Positions 16,571 to 28,325 of a DNA stretch of 64,000 bases are shown one piece after another. Position numbers and translations under genes: made by a program. The notes below the pieces were generated by a model. That model saw only the letters and a list, made by a program, of their open reading frames with translations. It ran no database searches and was not told the origin of the DNA. The stretch is from the NCBI RefSeq assembly GCF_003330765.1, contig NZ_CP024903.1:2418001-2482000 (forward strand), given 5' to 3'. The stretch's first letter is position 1, and each line of letters starts with the position of its first letter. This stretch comes from Burkholderia pyrrocinia (lineage in GTDB: Bacteria; Pseudomonadota; Gammaproteobacteria; Burkholderiales; Burkholderiaceae).

Positions 16571-17488
16571 TCATTCGGGCTGCGGCGGCAGATACTCCAT
16601 CTGCGCTTCGTCGTACAGCCGGTAGATCAGCGCCTGCATCGCGCGAATGTCCTCCGATTCGTCGAGCATCCGCATGCTCATGATGATCGGCGACACGAGG
16701 TTCGGATCGTCGAGCGGCTTGTAGCTGATGTCGTCGCGCTTCAGGCCGTACACGCTGTGCGGCACGACCGACACGCCCTCGCCCATCGCGACGAGGCCGA
16801 GCGCGATCTGCAGTTCGCGCGTCTCGTAGATCCGCCGCGGTTGCAGCGCGCGATCGTGAAAGGCCGCAAGCACCTGGTCCGCATAGCTCGGGCGCGGCGC
16901 CTTCGGAAAGATGATCAGCGTGTCGTTCACGAGATCGTGCAGCGACAGCACGGACTTCGCGCTGTCGAGCACGTGGCCGACCGGCAGCGCGACGATCATC
17001 CGCTCTTCGCGCAGCACCACGCGCCGCACGCTCGGATCCTCGTGGCGGATGCGCCCGAACCCGACGTCGATGCGCCCTTCCTTCAGCGCCTTGATCTGGT
17101 CCATCGTCGACATCTCGTGCAGGCTCAGCTCGACGGCCGGATACTCGCTGCGAAAGCGCCGGATGATTTTCGGCAGCATCCCGTACAGCGTCGAGCCGAC
17201 GAAGCCGACCGACATGCTGCGCTCGATCTTGCCGACCCGCTTCGTCATCGATTCGAGTTCGGTCGTCTGCGCGAGCAACTGCACCGCATGCGAATAGAAG
17301 AAACGCCCCGCGTCGGTCAGTTTCAGCGGCCGCGCGTTGCGCTCGAACAGCGGCACGCCGAGCGCCTCCTCGAGCTGCTGGATCTGCCGGCTCAGCGGCG
17401 GCTGCGCGATATGCAGCCGTTCCGCCGCACGCGTGAAATTCCGCTCCTCGGCGACCGCGACGAAGTAGCGGAGGTGTCTCAACTCCAT
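16571..17488 (-). CDS. LysR-family regulator, CatR/BenM type
   Basis: 305 residues. HTH: MELRHLRYFVAVAEERNFTR, then 'LHIAQPPLSRQIQQLEEALG'. This N-terminus is characteristic of the CatR/CatM/BenM/ClcR subgroup, whose known effectors are cis,cis-muconate and benzoate. The effector domain begins 'GFVGSTLYGMLPKIIRRFR', also typical. ATG 17488 has GGAGG nine bases upstream. No cat or ben enzyme genes are adjacent; only the hydrolase follows on the same strand. It may act on a distant operon. The subgroup call is good; the target is unknown. Confidence 0.85.
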   Translation of the reverse strand: MELRHLRYFVAVAEERNFTRAAERLHIAQPPLSRQIQQLEEALGVPLFERNARPLKLTDAGRFFYSHAVQLLAQTTELESMTKRVGKIERSMSVGFVGSTLYGMLPKIIRRFRSEYPAVELSLHEMSTMDQIKALKEGRIDVGFGRIRHEDPSVRRVVLREERMIVALPVGHVLDSAKSVLSLHDLVNDTLIIFPKAPRPSYADQVLAAFHDRALQPRRIYETRELQIALGLVAMGEGVSVVPHSVYGLKRDDISYKPLDDPNLVSPIIMSMRMLDESEDIRAMQALIYRLYDEAQMEYLPPQPE

Positions 17489-17600
17489 TTTCGATGCCTC
17501 CCGGACAGGGACCCGACGTCAAACCACGGCCGGATGATGTCATGACGATACCCCAGGCGGCGCAAACCTCCACGCGCGCAGCCCGCGCCGCCCAAAGCAA

Positions 17601-17626
17601 AACGGGAAGCCCGCGAGCTTCCCGTT
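17601..17626 (-). terminator. Terminator downstream of DUF3717 gene
   Basis: A 10-bp perfect stem AACGGGAAGC / GCTTCCCGTT with a 6-base loop. On the minus strand it is followed by TTGCTTTGG. Lies 42 bases past the DUF3717 stop. Confidence 0.75.
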
Positions 17627-17667
17627 GCTTCATCGACGCCGCATCGCGGCAGCGTCACGATCGCCCA

Positions 17668-17913
17668 TCACGCCTCGGTCGCGTAGAGCGCGTCGCGCTG
17701 CGCGTTGCTCAGCGAGTCGAGCGGCACGTCCGGCAGCCGATAGCAGATCATCGCGCCGTAGAGTTCGGCGAGGCAATTGCTGCCGGCGTCGAGCGCGTAG
17801 CCGTCCTCGCCGTCCGGCGCCGGCGGGTACACTTCGCGCCACGCGTTGATCGCGGCTTCGATTCGCACGATGGAAACGGGTCCGGCCTTCCGCTCGGCGG
17901 GTGATGCGCTCAT
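17668..17913 (-). CDS. DUF3717-type small protein
   Basis: 81 residues. Begins MSASPAERKAGPVSIVRIEA and carries AINAWREVYPP, then a 'LDAGSNCLAELYGAMICYR' helix. I recognise this as the DUF3717 pattern (Burkholderiales, function unknown). No signal peptide or membrane helix; probably a cytoplasmic helical protein. It lies between the terminators of two minus-strand units, so it has its own promoter somewhere in 17914-18113. Confidence 0.78.
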   Translation of the reverse strand: MSASPAERKAGPVSIVRIEAAINAWREVYPPAPDGEDGYALDAGSNCLAELYGAMICYRLPDVPLDSLSNAQRDALYATEA

Positions 17914-18113
17914 GGATTCCTCTGGATTGCGCGCTCCACGGGCCGTGCCGGCCCGAATGGAGCGATGAAAACGCCGGGCGCCGCCGGCCGCCGCGCGCCG
18001 CGCGCGCCGGATGCCGATCCGCGCTGCGCCTGTCGCGCCGGCCGGGCCGTGGCCCGGTAGGGTCGGGCAATATAACCGGCTTTGACCCCGTGCAGGCAAA
18101 AGCCGGGCAAAAA

Positions 18114-18140
18114 AAACGGGAAGCACAAGGCTTCCCGTTT
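18114..18140 (-). terminator. Strong Rho-independent terminator of lysP
   Basis: An 11-bp stem AAACGGGAAGC / GCTTCCCGTTT with a 5-base loop. On the minus strand it runs straight into eight T residues. It lies 37 bases past the lysP stop and shares the stem core GGGAAGC/GCTTCCC with the 17601 terminator. Confidence 0.9.
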
Positions 18141-18176
18141 CATCGCACGTCGCGCGTGCCGCTTGCCGCGCCCGCG

Positions 18177-19712
18177 TCAACCCGTGGTTTCGCGGTTCGC
18201 CACCGGCTGCCGCTGCGCGCCGCGGCTCGCAGCGATCCACGGTGCGATCTCCATGTCTTCGTAGCGCACGAAGCGGCTCTTGTTCAGGAACCGGAAGCCG
18301 AGCCACACGACGAGGAACAGCGGAATGCCGACATAGGTCGCGGCGACGCCGGCCCAGTCGATCCGGTTCGAGAGGAACGCCTGATAGTCCTGCCCGAGCG
18401 CGATCACGAGGCACAGCACGAATGCGAACAGCGGGCCGAACGGGAACCACTTCGACTGGTACGGCAACTGGTCGAGCGCATAGCCCTGCTTCACGTAGCC
18501 CTTGCGGAACCGGTAGTGGCTGACCGCAATGCCGAGCCACGCGATGAAGCCTGTCATCCCCGACGTGTTCAGCAGCCACAGATACACCGTCTTGTCGCCG
18601 TACAGCGACGTGAAGAAGCACAGCGCGCCGACGGCCGTGGTCGCGTACAGCGCGTTGCGCGGCACGCCGCCCGGCGACAGCTTCGCGAACACCTTCGGCG
18701 CCCGGCCTTCGGTCGCGAGGGTATAGAGCATCCGCGTCGACGCGTACATGCCCGAGTTGCCGGCCGACAGCACGGCCGTCAGGATCACCGCGTTCATCAC
18801 GCCGGCCGCGAACGCGAGGCCCGCGTGGCGGAACACGAGCGTGAACGGGCTCACGCCGATATCGGTCACGTCCGTCTTCAGCAGGTTCGGGTCGGTATAC
18901 GGAACCAGCACGCCGATCACGAAAATCGCGAACACGTAGAACAGCAGGATGCGCCAGAACACCTGGCGCACCGCACGCGGGATCGTCGTGCGCGGGTTTT
19001 CCGATTCGCCGGCCGCGACGCCGATCAGCTCGGTGCCCTGGAACGAGAAGCCCGCGATCATCGCGACGCCCATCAACGCCGGCAGGCCGCCCGCGAACGG
19101 CGCGTCGCCGATCGTCAGGTTGCCCCAGCCGTTGCTCGGCGCGCCCTTCAGAATGCCGAAGATCATCAGCAGGCCGACGCCGATGAACGCGACCACGGTG
19201 ACGACCTTGATCAGCGCGAACCAGTATTCGGCTTCGCCGAAACCGCGCACGGTGAGCGCGTTGAGCAGGAACATCACGCCGAGGAAGGCCGCGCTCCACC
19301 ACACGCCCGGCACGTCCGGAAACCAGTAATGCATCACGAGCTGCGCGGCGACGAGCTCCACCGCGATCGTCACGGCCCAGTTGTACCAGTAGTTCCAGCC
19401 GAGCGCGAAGCCAAAGCCTTCGTCGACGTATTTCGCACCGTAGGTCGCGAACGAGCCCGACACGGGCATGAACGCGGCCATCTCGCCGAGGCTCGTCATC
19501 AGGAAATAAACCATCAGGCCGATCAGCATGTACGCGACCATCGCGCCGCCAGGGCCGGCCTGCGAAATCGACGCGCCGGACGCGACGAACAGGCCCGTGC
19601 CGATCGAGCCGCCGATGGCGATCATCGTCAGGTGGCGCGCCTTCAGCGCGCGATGAAGCTTGGGTGGGTTCGCGGACGAACCAGGTTGGTCGGAATTCGG
19701 AATGGCGGACAT
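18177..19712 (-). CDS. lysP: Lysine-specific permease (APC superfamily)
   Basis: 511 residues, twelve membrane helices. It is very close to E. coli LysP through the whole length: KARHLTMIAIGGSIGTGLFV, 'GEMAAFMPVSGSFATYG', 'GFGFALGWNYWYNWAVTIAVE', 'GFSFQGTELIGVAAGESENP', 'AVLSAGNSGMYASTRMLYTL'. It imports lysine with protons across the inner membrane. The start is set at ATG 19712. There is no good Shine-Dalgarno there or at the alternative ATG 19742, so the first residues are uncertain. It is a single-gene unit with its own terminator. In E. coli LysP also works as a lysine sensor with CadC; no cadC is visible here. Confidence 0.92.
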   Translation of the reverse strand: MSAIPNSDQPGSSANPPKLHRALKARHLTMIAIGGSIGTGLFVASGASISQAGPGGAMVAYMLIGLMVYFLMTSLGEMAAFMPVSGSFATYGAKYVDEGFGFALGWNYWYNWAVTIAVELVAAQLVMHYWFPDVPGVWWSAAFLGVMFLLNALTVRGFGEAEYWFALIKVVTVVAFIGVGLLMIFGILKGAPSNGWGNLTIGDAPFAGGLPALMGVAMIAGFSFQGTELIGVAAGESENPRTTIPRAVRQVFWRILLFYVFAIFVIGVLVPYTDPNLLKTDVTDIGVSPFTLVFRHAGLAFAAGVMNAVILTAVLSAGNSGMYASTRMLYTLATEGRAPKVFAKLSPGGVPRNALYATTAVGALCFFTSLYGDKTVYLWLLNTSGMTGFIAWLGIAVSHYRFRKGYVKQGYALDQLPYQSKWFPFGPLFAFVLCLVIALGQDYQAFLSNRIDWAGVAATYVGIPLFLVVWLGFRFLNKSRFVRYEDMEIAPWIAASRGAQRQPVANRETTG

Positions 19713-20108
19713 AAACGAGACAAACGTTGAGCGGGCCGGCATCCGTAGCCGGCGCATGCGGAATCGGAGCGCGGTGCGCGTCCTGCGATGCATTCGATGC
19801 GGCCCCGATACGCGTTGCGCGGCGGGCGCCTGCGGCGAAGCGCGGATTCTACCTGATTCGCCACGGGGGCAGCTCGGGTGAACACGCCCGCCACCGCGGG
19901 GAGATTTCGCAGAATCAAGGAGTTGGCTGCGTCGGGTCCGACCATGGCAGCATGCCGGCGCCAAAACCATGGAGCCCAAGGGGTCATCCGGTTTTCCGAT
20001 CCGCGCCGTTTGTGAACCATCCTGTCGCAATCCGCCAAATACCGCGCCGATACGCAAAATCGACCGGCCATTGCATCATTATTCAGACAAAACGACCGAC
20101 ACTGATAA

Positions 20109-20122
20109 TTGATTCAAATCAA
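20109..20122. promoter_or_regulatory. FNR/ANR-type box
   Basis: TTGATTCAAATCAA matches the FNR/ANR consensus TTGAT-N4-ATCAA at every defined base. It lies 178 bases before the diguanylate cyclase ATG and about 400 before lysP. By position it more likely serves the cyclase; binding has not been shown. Confidence 0.65.
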
Positions 20123-20175
20123 ATCGCCCGCATACAAAGCGGTAATGATGCGTAACCGTTTCGAATCGCCGTTTT

Positions 20176-20196
20176 CGCATGCATGTTTTGCATGCG
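20176..20196. promoter_or_regulatory. Perfect inverted repeat upstream of the diguanylate cyclase
   Basis: Arms CGCATGCA (20176-20183) and TGCATGCG (20189-20196) with the 5-base centre TGTTT, 104 bases before the cyclase ATG. It could be an operator or a small leader hairpin; no T run follows in the cyclase direction. Confidence 0.45.
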
Positions 20197-20300
20197 CACG
20201 CGAATTTCAGGATTTCGCGAGATAATGCCGGTTAATTCGAAATAATCAGCGCGCGGAACCGCCAACAACGCGAATATCCGCCGCCTGCCCCCTCCCGAGG

Positions 20301-21833
20301 ATGAAGTCATTCACGCTGCCCGCCGCGCTGCGCCGCCATACCGCGTCGATCGTGGCACGCATTCTGTCGCCCCGCGGCGTGCTCGTCGCGGGCATCGTGC
20401 TGCTGATGTTCAGTTGGGGCCTTTCCACGTCGCTTTTAATCGAAGCGCGGCGCGACGCGTATGACCATGCGGTCGAAAATGCGCGCAACCTGATGCTGCT
20501 GATCGAACGCGATATCGCACGCAATATCGAACTCTACGATTTGTCGCTGCAAAACGTCGTCGACGGCATTGCCGATCCGGAACTGATGACATTGCCGCCG
20601 CGCCAGCGCCACCGGCTGCTGTTCGACCGCGCGGCGACCGGCGAGTATCTCGGGTCGATTTTCGTGATGGACGCGCACGGCAATATCGTGATCGATTCGA
20701 GCGCGTCGCCCGCGCGGCAAGGCAATTTCGCCGACCGCGACTATTTCGCCGTGCACCGCGACCGGCTCGCGCCGGGCCTCTATATCAGCCGGCCGTATGC
20801 GGCCCGGCTGCGCGGCGGCGCGCTGACGATCGCGCTCAGCCGCCGGATCAACCGGCCCGACGGCACGTTCGGCGGCATCGTCGTCGGCACGCTCAGCATC
20901 GACTACTTCCGCGCGCTGCTCGACGGCCTCGCGGTCGGCAAGCACGGCAGCGCGGCGATCGTCGAGGACAACGGCACGCTCGTGTCGCGCCTGCCTTACG
21001 ACCCGCATGTGGTCGGCCTCGACCTGCACGACTCGCCGCTGTTCATCGAGTCGCAGCGCAGCCGCGACGGCGCGCTGACCGGCACCGGCGCGATCGACGG
21101 CATCCGGCGCATCTATGTTTACAAGCATCTCGCCGGCCTGCCGCTGATCGTCGACGTCGCGCCCGCCGAGATCGACATCTACGCGCCGTGGCACCACCGC
21201 GCGGTCTGGACCGTCGTGCTGATGTGCCTGTTCACCGGATTCATCGCGTGGGGCTCGCTGGCGCTGTCGCGCGAGCTGAGGCGCCGGCAGATCGCCGAAT
21301 CGAAGCTGTACCGGCTCGCGCACACCGATTCGCTGACGGGCGTCGACAACCGCGGCACGTTCGACACGGTGCTCGCGAAGGAGGCGCAGCGTGCGTCGCG
21401 CAGCGGCCGCCCGCTGTCGGTGCTATTCGTCGACGTCGACCACTTCAAGGCGTTCAACGACTACTACGGCCACCCGGCCGGCGACGACGTGCTGCGCCGC
21501 GTCGCACAATCCGCGTCGCGCTGCCTGCGCCGCGACGGCGATCACGTCGCGCGCTACGGCGGCGAGGAATTCGTCGTCACGCTGCCCGACACCGACGCGC
21601 AAGGCGCGGCGACCGTCGCCGAAAGCATCCGGCGCGCGATCGCGGAGCTCGACATCGACCACGTAAAGAGCCCTTACGGGCGCGTCACGGCCAGCATCGG
21701 CGCGGCAACCGCTGCCGACGGCCGTACGAACGCCGCGACGCTGCTGCGCCGTGCCGACGAGGCGCTGTACCGCGCGAAGTCCGGCGGCCGCAACCGCGTG
21801 TCGGACACGCGGCCGACGCAAGACGTGACGTGA
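20301..21833 (+). CDS. Membrane-anchored diguanylate cyclase (Cache-GGDEF)
   Basis: 510 residues. TM1 at about 26-46, a periplasmic double-Cache-like sensor at about 50-295 (FVMDAHGNIVIDSSASPARQ, 'FADRDYFAVHRD'), TM2 at about 302-322, and a GGDEF domain from about 338. The active site is GGEEF at 420-424. The inhibitory I-site RDGD lies at 411-414, at the correct spacing, so product inhibition by c-di-GMP is expected. No EAL domain. The substrate is GTP and the product c-di-GMP; the Cache domain should bind a small periplasmic ligand. Its GAGG abuts the ATG with no spacing, so a later start is possible. An exact FNR/ANR box upstream suggests oxygen control. Confidence 0.9.
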   Translation: MKSFTLPAALRRHTASIVARILSPRGVLVAGIVLLMFSWGLSTSLLIEARRDAYDHAVENARNLMLLIERDIARNIELYDLSLQNVVDGIADPELMTLPPRQRHRLLFDRAATGEYLGSIFVMDAHGNIVIDSSASPARQGNFADRDYFAVHRDRLAPGLYISRPYAARLRGGALTIALSRRINRPDGTFGGIVVGTLSIDYFRALLDGLAVGKHGSAAIVEDNGTLVSRLPYDPHVVGLDLHDSPLFIESQRSRDGALTGTGAIDGIRRIYVYKHLAGLPLIVDVAPAEIDIYAPWHHRAVWTVVLMCLFTGFIAWGSLALSRELRRRQIAESKLYRLAHTDSLTGVDNRGTFDTVLAKEAQRASRSGRPLSVLFVDVDHFKAFNDYYGHPAGDDVLRRVAQSASRCLRRDGDHVARYGGEEFVVTLPDTDAQGAATVAESIRRAIAELDIDHVKSPYGRVTASIGAATAADGRTNAATLLRRADEALYRAKSGGRNRVSDTRPTQDVT

Positions 21834-21970
21834 CGCTTCGGCCGGCCTGGCCGGACCGCCGCGCCGTGGACAGCCCGCACGCGTTCGGCTAGCGTTACGT
21901 CTGCTGCGCATGCGGCGCGGCGCCGGCCCGCGCACGCCGCCGTGCGCGTTCCGGCCACCCCCGTTCCGTC

Positions 21971-24719
<2,749 letters not shown>

Positions 24720-25000
24720 GTCGCTTCGCCAACGGCCGGGTGCGTATCCGCAAAGGATAGGCGGCCCGGTCGGGCAGGCTGTGCGTGCTTCGTTGCGTGT
24801 GCGGCCTGCTTGTCCCTCCCCCTTCCGTTTTTCCGCCGATCGCACGCACGGGCGTTGACGCCTCCCGCGTTGCCCCGCGATCACGTACCCAGCTTCAACA
24901 TCTTCCCGTCACGCTATCCCGCGCGTGCCGCCATCGCACGGCCCTGCAACGCCCGCGCAATCGTGGCAAGCTGCGAGTCGTCCGATACCGGCTTTCCCTC

Positions 25001-25498
25001 ATGACACCCGTCACCGTCATCCACCTGAACGGCCCGATCAACAGCGGCAAGACGACGATCGGTCTCGCGCTCGCACGCGTGCTGCCCGATGCGCGCTTCA
25101 TCGACGGCGACGATCACGATGCACCCGACGATGCGCCGTTCGACGTGCAGTGGGCGATCGCGCTGGAGCGCCTCGTCACGCAGATCGCGCAGGCCCGCGA
25201 GCGTCATCTGGTGATTGCCTATCCGATCGGCGAAGCGGAATTCGAGCGGCTGCGCGCCGCCTGCGATGCGCGCGCTGCACGGTTTTTCGTCGTCACGCTC
25301 GCGCCGCCCGAAGCGGTCGCGGCTTCGAATCGCGGCTCGCGCGCGCTGACGGATTGGGAGCGGCAGCGTATCGCCGAGATGTATCGGGAAGGGTATGCGG
25401 CGCGGCCATTCAGCCAGATGGTGCTGGATACGTCCGACGCGACGCCCGATGGATGTGCGGTTCGCATCGCGCAACACGTCGCGGCGACGCAGTCGTAA
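25001..25498 (+). CDS. Small P-loop kinase-like protein
   Basis: 165 residues. Walker A near the N-terminus reads GPINSGKTT (about 9-17), followed by 'RFIDGDDHDAPDDAPFDVQW', where shikimate or gluconate kinases have their substrate Asp. Later 'HLVIAYPIGEAEFERLRAAC' and 'FFVVTLAPPEAVAAS.RG.R' recall the AAA_33/shikimate-kinase-like fold with a lid arginine. No signal or membrane segments. The substrate is not recognisable; small-molecule phosphorylation is the natural guess. ATG 25001 is taken because similarity begins there. The 281-base space after argG separates it from that operon. Confidence 0.7.
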   Translation: MTPVTVIHLNGPINSGKTTIGLALARVLPDARFIDGDDHDAPDDAPFDVQWAIALERLVTQIAQARERHLVIAYPIGEAEFERLRAACDARAARFFVVTLAPPEAVAASNRGSRALTDWERQRIAEMYREGYAARPFSQMVLDTSDATPDGCAVRIAQHVAATQS

Positions 25499-25640
25499 TG
25501 CCTGCACCTGCACGCGCCCGTCGAGCCGACGTGAAGTTCCATGCGCTGACGCTGACGCATGGCTGATCGCGCATCACCACGCATTGCGCCGGACAGGCAC
25601 GCGATGCGCGCTGTCCGGCGTGTCGGCGCAAACGCCGCGC

Positions 25641-26951
25641 TTACGGGTGATGCCGCACGCCCGGCACGGCCGCCTCCCTCACGCTCTTCCGGCTCAGCAT
25701 CAGCGTGACGATCGCCGATACCGCGAGCGTGCCCGCCACCACGTAGAGCCCCGCCGCATACCCGCCCGTTGCATTCTTCAGCCAGCCGATCGCGAACGGC
25801 CCGACAAACCCGCCGAGATTGCCGATCGAGTTGATCATCGCGATCCCCGCGGCCGCGCCGGCGCCGGACAGGAATGCGCTCGGCATCGCCCACAGCGGCG
25901 CCTTCGCGGCGCTGATCCCGATGTTGACGACGACCAGCGCGAGCACGGTCAGCAGCGCGGTGCTCGCCTGCCCCGCGAACACGAAGCCGATACACGCGAG
26001 CACGCACGGAATCACGACGTGCCATGTGCGCTCGCCGGTGCGATCCGAATGCCGCGCCCAGACGATCATCGCGACGACGGCGGCGATGCTCGGGATGCCG
26101 GTCAGCAAGCCCGTCTGCAGCGCGGTGAAGCCGAACTGCTTGACCATCAGCGGCGCCCACAGGCCGAGCGTGTACAGCCCCGCCGACGTGCCGAAGTAGA
26201 TCAGCGCGAGCGCCAGCACGCGCGGATCGCGCAGTGCCTGCCACGCGCCGGCCGTGTGCCCGGCATGCGTGTGACGCACGTCGGCTTCGGCTTTCAGCTT
26301 CGCGATCAGCCAGTCGCGCTCGTCCGCCCGCAGCCACGTGGCCTTCGACGGCGAATCGGTCATGCACTTGAGCACGACGAAGCCGAGCACGACCGCCGGC
26401 AGCGCTTCGACGATGTACAGCATCTGCCAGTCGGCGAGCCCGAACATCGGCGGCATCTGCATGATCGCGCCCGACAGCGGCGACCCGATCGCGGTCGAGA
26501 TCGGCGCGGCCGCCATGAACCACGCGGCGGCCACCGCGCGCTGCTTCGCGGGGAACCACAGGCCCAGGTACAGGATGATGCCGGGGAAGAACCCGGCTTC
26601 GGCCATGCCGAGCAGGAAGCGCAGCACGTAGAAGCTCGTCGGCCCGGCCGCGAACGCGGACACGGCCGACACGATGCCCCAGGTGACCATCACGCGCGCG
26701 ATCCAGATGCGGGCGCCGACGCGGTGGAGGATCAGGTTGGACGGCACCTCGAACAGGAAGTAGCCGATGAAGAACAGGCCGCCGCCGAACCCGAACGCGG
26801 TCGGCGACAGGCCGATCGCCTTGTTCATCGTCATCGCGGCGAAGCCGACGTTGACGCGATCGAGAAAGCTGACGAAGTACAGCAGCATCACGAACGGAAT
26901 GATGCGCCACATCAGTTTCCGCGCGACGCGGGTTTCGAGATCCGTTTGCAT
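25641..26951 (-). CDS. ttuB: MFS transporter, anion:cation symporter family (tartrate-type)
   Basis: 436 residues with twelve membrane helices. The N-terminus ARKLMWRIIPFVMLLYFVSF and 'LDRVNVGFAAMTMNKAIGLS' are diagnostic of the ACS family (tartrate, phthalate, hydroxyphenylacetate importers). 'LLGMAEAGFFPGIILYLGLW' is the family signature. It follows the tartrate dehydrogenase gene on the same strand, 183 bases downstream of its stop. This parallels the ttuABC set of Agrobacterium vitis, so tartrate or a related hydroxy-diacid is the likely substrate. Confidence 0.82.
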   Translation of the reverse strand: MQTDLETRVARKLMWRIIPFVMLLYFVSFLDRVNVGFAAMTMNKAIGLSPTAFGFGGGLFFIGYFLFEVPSNLILHRVGARIWIARVMVTWGIVSAVSAFAAGPTSFYVLRFLLGMAEAGFFPGIILYLGLWFPAKQRAVAAAWFMAAAPISTAIGSPLSGAIMQMPPMFGLADWQMLYIVEALPAVVLGFVVLKCMTDSPSKATWLRADERDWLIAKLKAEADVRHTHAGHTAGAWQALRDPRVLALALIYFGTSAGLYTLGLWAPLMVKQFGFTALQTGLLTGIPSIAAVVAMIVWARHSDRTGERTWHVVIPCVLACIGFVFAGQASTALLTVLALVVVNIGISAAKAPLWAMPSAFLSGAGAAAGIAMINSIGNLGGFVGPFAIGWLKNATGGYAAGLYVVAGTLAVSAIVTLMLSRKSVREAAVPGVRHHP

Positions 26952-27134
26952 GTGTCTCCTCCTTCGAGGTCGAGCCGTGCTCTGTCTGTGAATGCCGGCC
27001 GGCGCCGCAACGAAGCGTGCGGGCCGGCGCCCGGCTCGCGTCGGATGCGCGAGTCACGGGCAGGAAATTCCCGGGGAGCGATGCGCGGGCGGCGGCCGGT
27101 TACCGGTTGCGCACGCGCATCGCCGCCTTGCTCG

Positions 27135-28217
27135 TCAGGCTGCGACCGCCGCATGCGCGACGCGCGCGCAGACGGCCGCCGTCACCTGCGCGGTCGTCGC
27201 GCTACCGCCGAGGTCGCGCGTGTGCAGCGACGGGTCGGCCGTCACGGCCTCGATCGCCTGCATCACGCGCGCGGCGGCCGCCGTTTCACCGAGATGCTCG
27301 AGCAGCATCACGACCGACCAGAACGTGCCGACCGGATTCGCGAGCCCCTTGCCCATGATGTCGAATGCGGAGCCGTGGATCGGCTCGAACATCGACGGAT
27401 AGCGGCGCTCGGGATCGATGTTGCCGGTCGGTGCGATGCCGAGGCTGCCGGCGAGCGCGGCGGCAAGATCGCTGAGGATGTCCGCGTGCAGGTTGGTCGC
27501 GACGATCGTGTCGAGCGACGCCGGCCGGTTGACCATGCGCGCGGTTGCCGCATCGACGAGTTCCTTGTCCCACGTCACGTCGGGGAATTCCTGCGCGATC
27601 TGCTTCGCGATCTCGTCCCACATCACCATCGCGTGCCGCTGCGCGTTGCTCTTCGTGATCACGGTCAGCAGCTTGCGCGGCCGCGACTGCGCGAGCCGGA
27701 ACGCGAAGCGCATGATGCGTTCGACGCCGGCGCGCGTGAGGATCGACACGTCGGTCGCGGCCTCGATCGGATGGCCCTGGTGCACGCGGCCGCCGACGCC
27801 CGCGTATTCGCCTTCGGAGTTCTCGCGGACGATCACCCAGTTCAGGTCGTCCGGCCCGCAGCGCTTCAGCGGCGCGTCGATGCCGGGCAGGATGCGCGTC
27901 GGGCGCACGTTCGCGTACTGGTCGAAGCCCTGGCAGATCTTCAGGCGCAGCCCCCACAGCGTCACGTGGTCGGGCACGTCGGGATCGCCCGCCGAGCCGA
28001 ACAGGATCGCGTCCTTGCCGCGCAGCGCGTCGAGGCCGTCGGCCGGCATCATCGCGCCGTGCTGGCGGTAATAATCGGCGCCCCAGTCGAAATCCTCGAA
28101 CTCGAACGCAAAGCGGTCGCTGCCGCGGGCCAGTGCTTCCAGCAGCTGCTTGCCGGCCGGCACCACTTCCTTGCCGATGCCGTCGCCGGGAATCGTTGCG
28201 ATACGGTAGGTTTTCAT
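27135..28217 (-). CDS. ttuC: Tartrate dehydrogenase/decarboxylase (isocitrate dehydrogenase family)
   Basis: 360 residues. NAD- and Mn-dependent beta-decarboxylating dehydrogenase. Marks: MKTYRIATIPGDGIGKEVVP, 'GAVGDPDVPDHVTLWGLRL'-like 'SAGDPDVPDHVTLWGLRLKI', 'VRENSEGEYAGVGGR' and 'PSMFEPIHGSAFDIMGKGLA'. The last two are the substrate- and NAD-binding signatures of the tartrate dehydrogenase branch rather than of isopropylmalate dehydrogenase. ATG 28217 was chosen by alignment. It is divergent from a LysR gene and upstream of an ACS transporter, giving a compact tartrate-use module. D-malate is a possible alternative substrate. Confidence 0.88.
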   Translation of the reverse strand: MKTYRIATIPGDGIGKEVVPAGKQLLEALARGSDRFAFEFEDFDWGADYYRQHGAMMPADGLDALRGKDAILFGSAGDPDVPDHVTLWGLRLKICQGFDQYANVRPTRILPGIDAPLKRCGPDDLNWVIVRENSEGEYAGVGGRVHQGHPIEAATDVSILTRAGVERIMRFAFRLAQSRPRKLLTVITKSNAQRHAMVMWDEIAKQIAQEFPDVTWDKELVDAATARMVNRPASLDTIVATNLHADILSDLAAALAGSLGIAPTGNIDPERRYPSMFEPIHGSAFDIMGKGLANPVGTFWSVVMLLEHLGETAAAARVMQAIEAVTADPSLHTRDLGGSATTAQVTAAVCARVAHAAVAA

Positions 28218-28299
28218 GCGGACATCCTCGATTGATCGTGAGCGTGAACGCACTTTACCGAACCAAAAGTGCAGGAACCGGTGCTAGACTCAAAGCATC

Positions 28300-28310
28300 T
28301 TTAACTTAAA
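28300..28310. promoter_or_regulatory. Short palindrome in the divergent ttu promoter
   Basis: TTTAACTTAAA, a perfect 5+1+5 inverted repeat, in the 108-base gap between the dehydrogenase and LysR genes and 15 bases before the LysR ATG. A LysR recognition site is plausible but the element is short. Confidence 0.35.
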
Positions 28311-28325
28311 TTCACGAATCCCGTC

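Larger units (their letters stand above)
19713..20300. other. Divergent intergenic region, A+T-rich, between lysP and the diguanylate cyclase
   Basis: 588 bases with no supported gene. The stretch 20040-20250 is clearly A+T-richer than the rest of the window. It holds an exact FNR/ANR box (20109-20122) and a perfect 8-base inverted repeat (20176-20196). Promoters for both flanking genes should lie here. Confidence 0.6.

Noticed and set aside
24734..24775. argG terminator
   Set aside because: An imperfect hairpin (TATCC/GGATA core with flanking G+C pairs) is present, but it has several mismatches and no T run, so I did not annotate it.
25395..28235. A very long plus-strand open frame opposite the tartrate transporter and dehydrogenase
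   Set aside because: Composition is dominated by Arg, His and Gln as expected for an antisense frame in G+C-rich DNA; the minus-strand genes have full family motifs.
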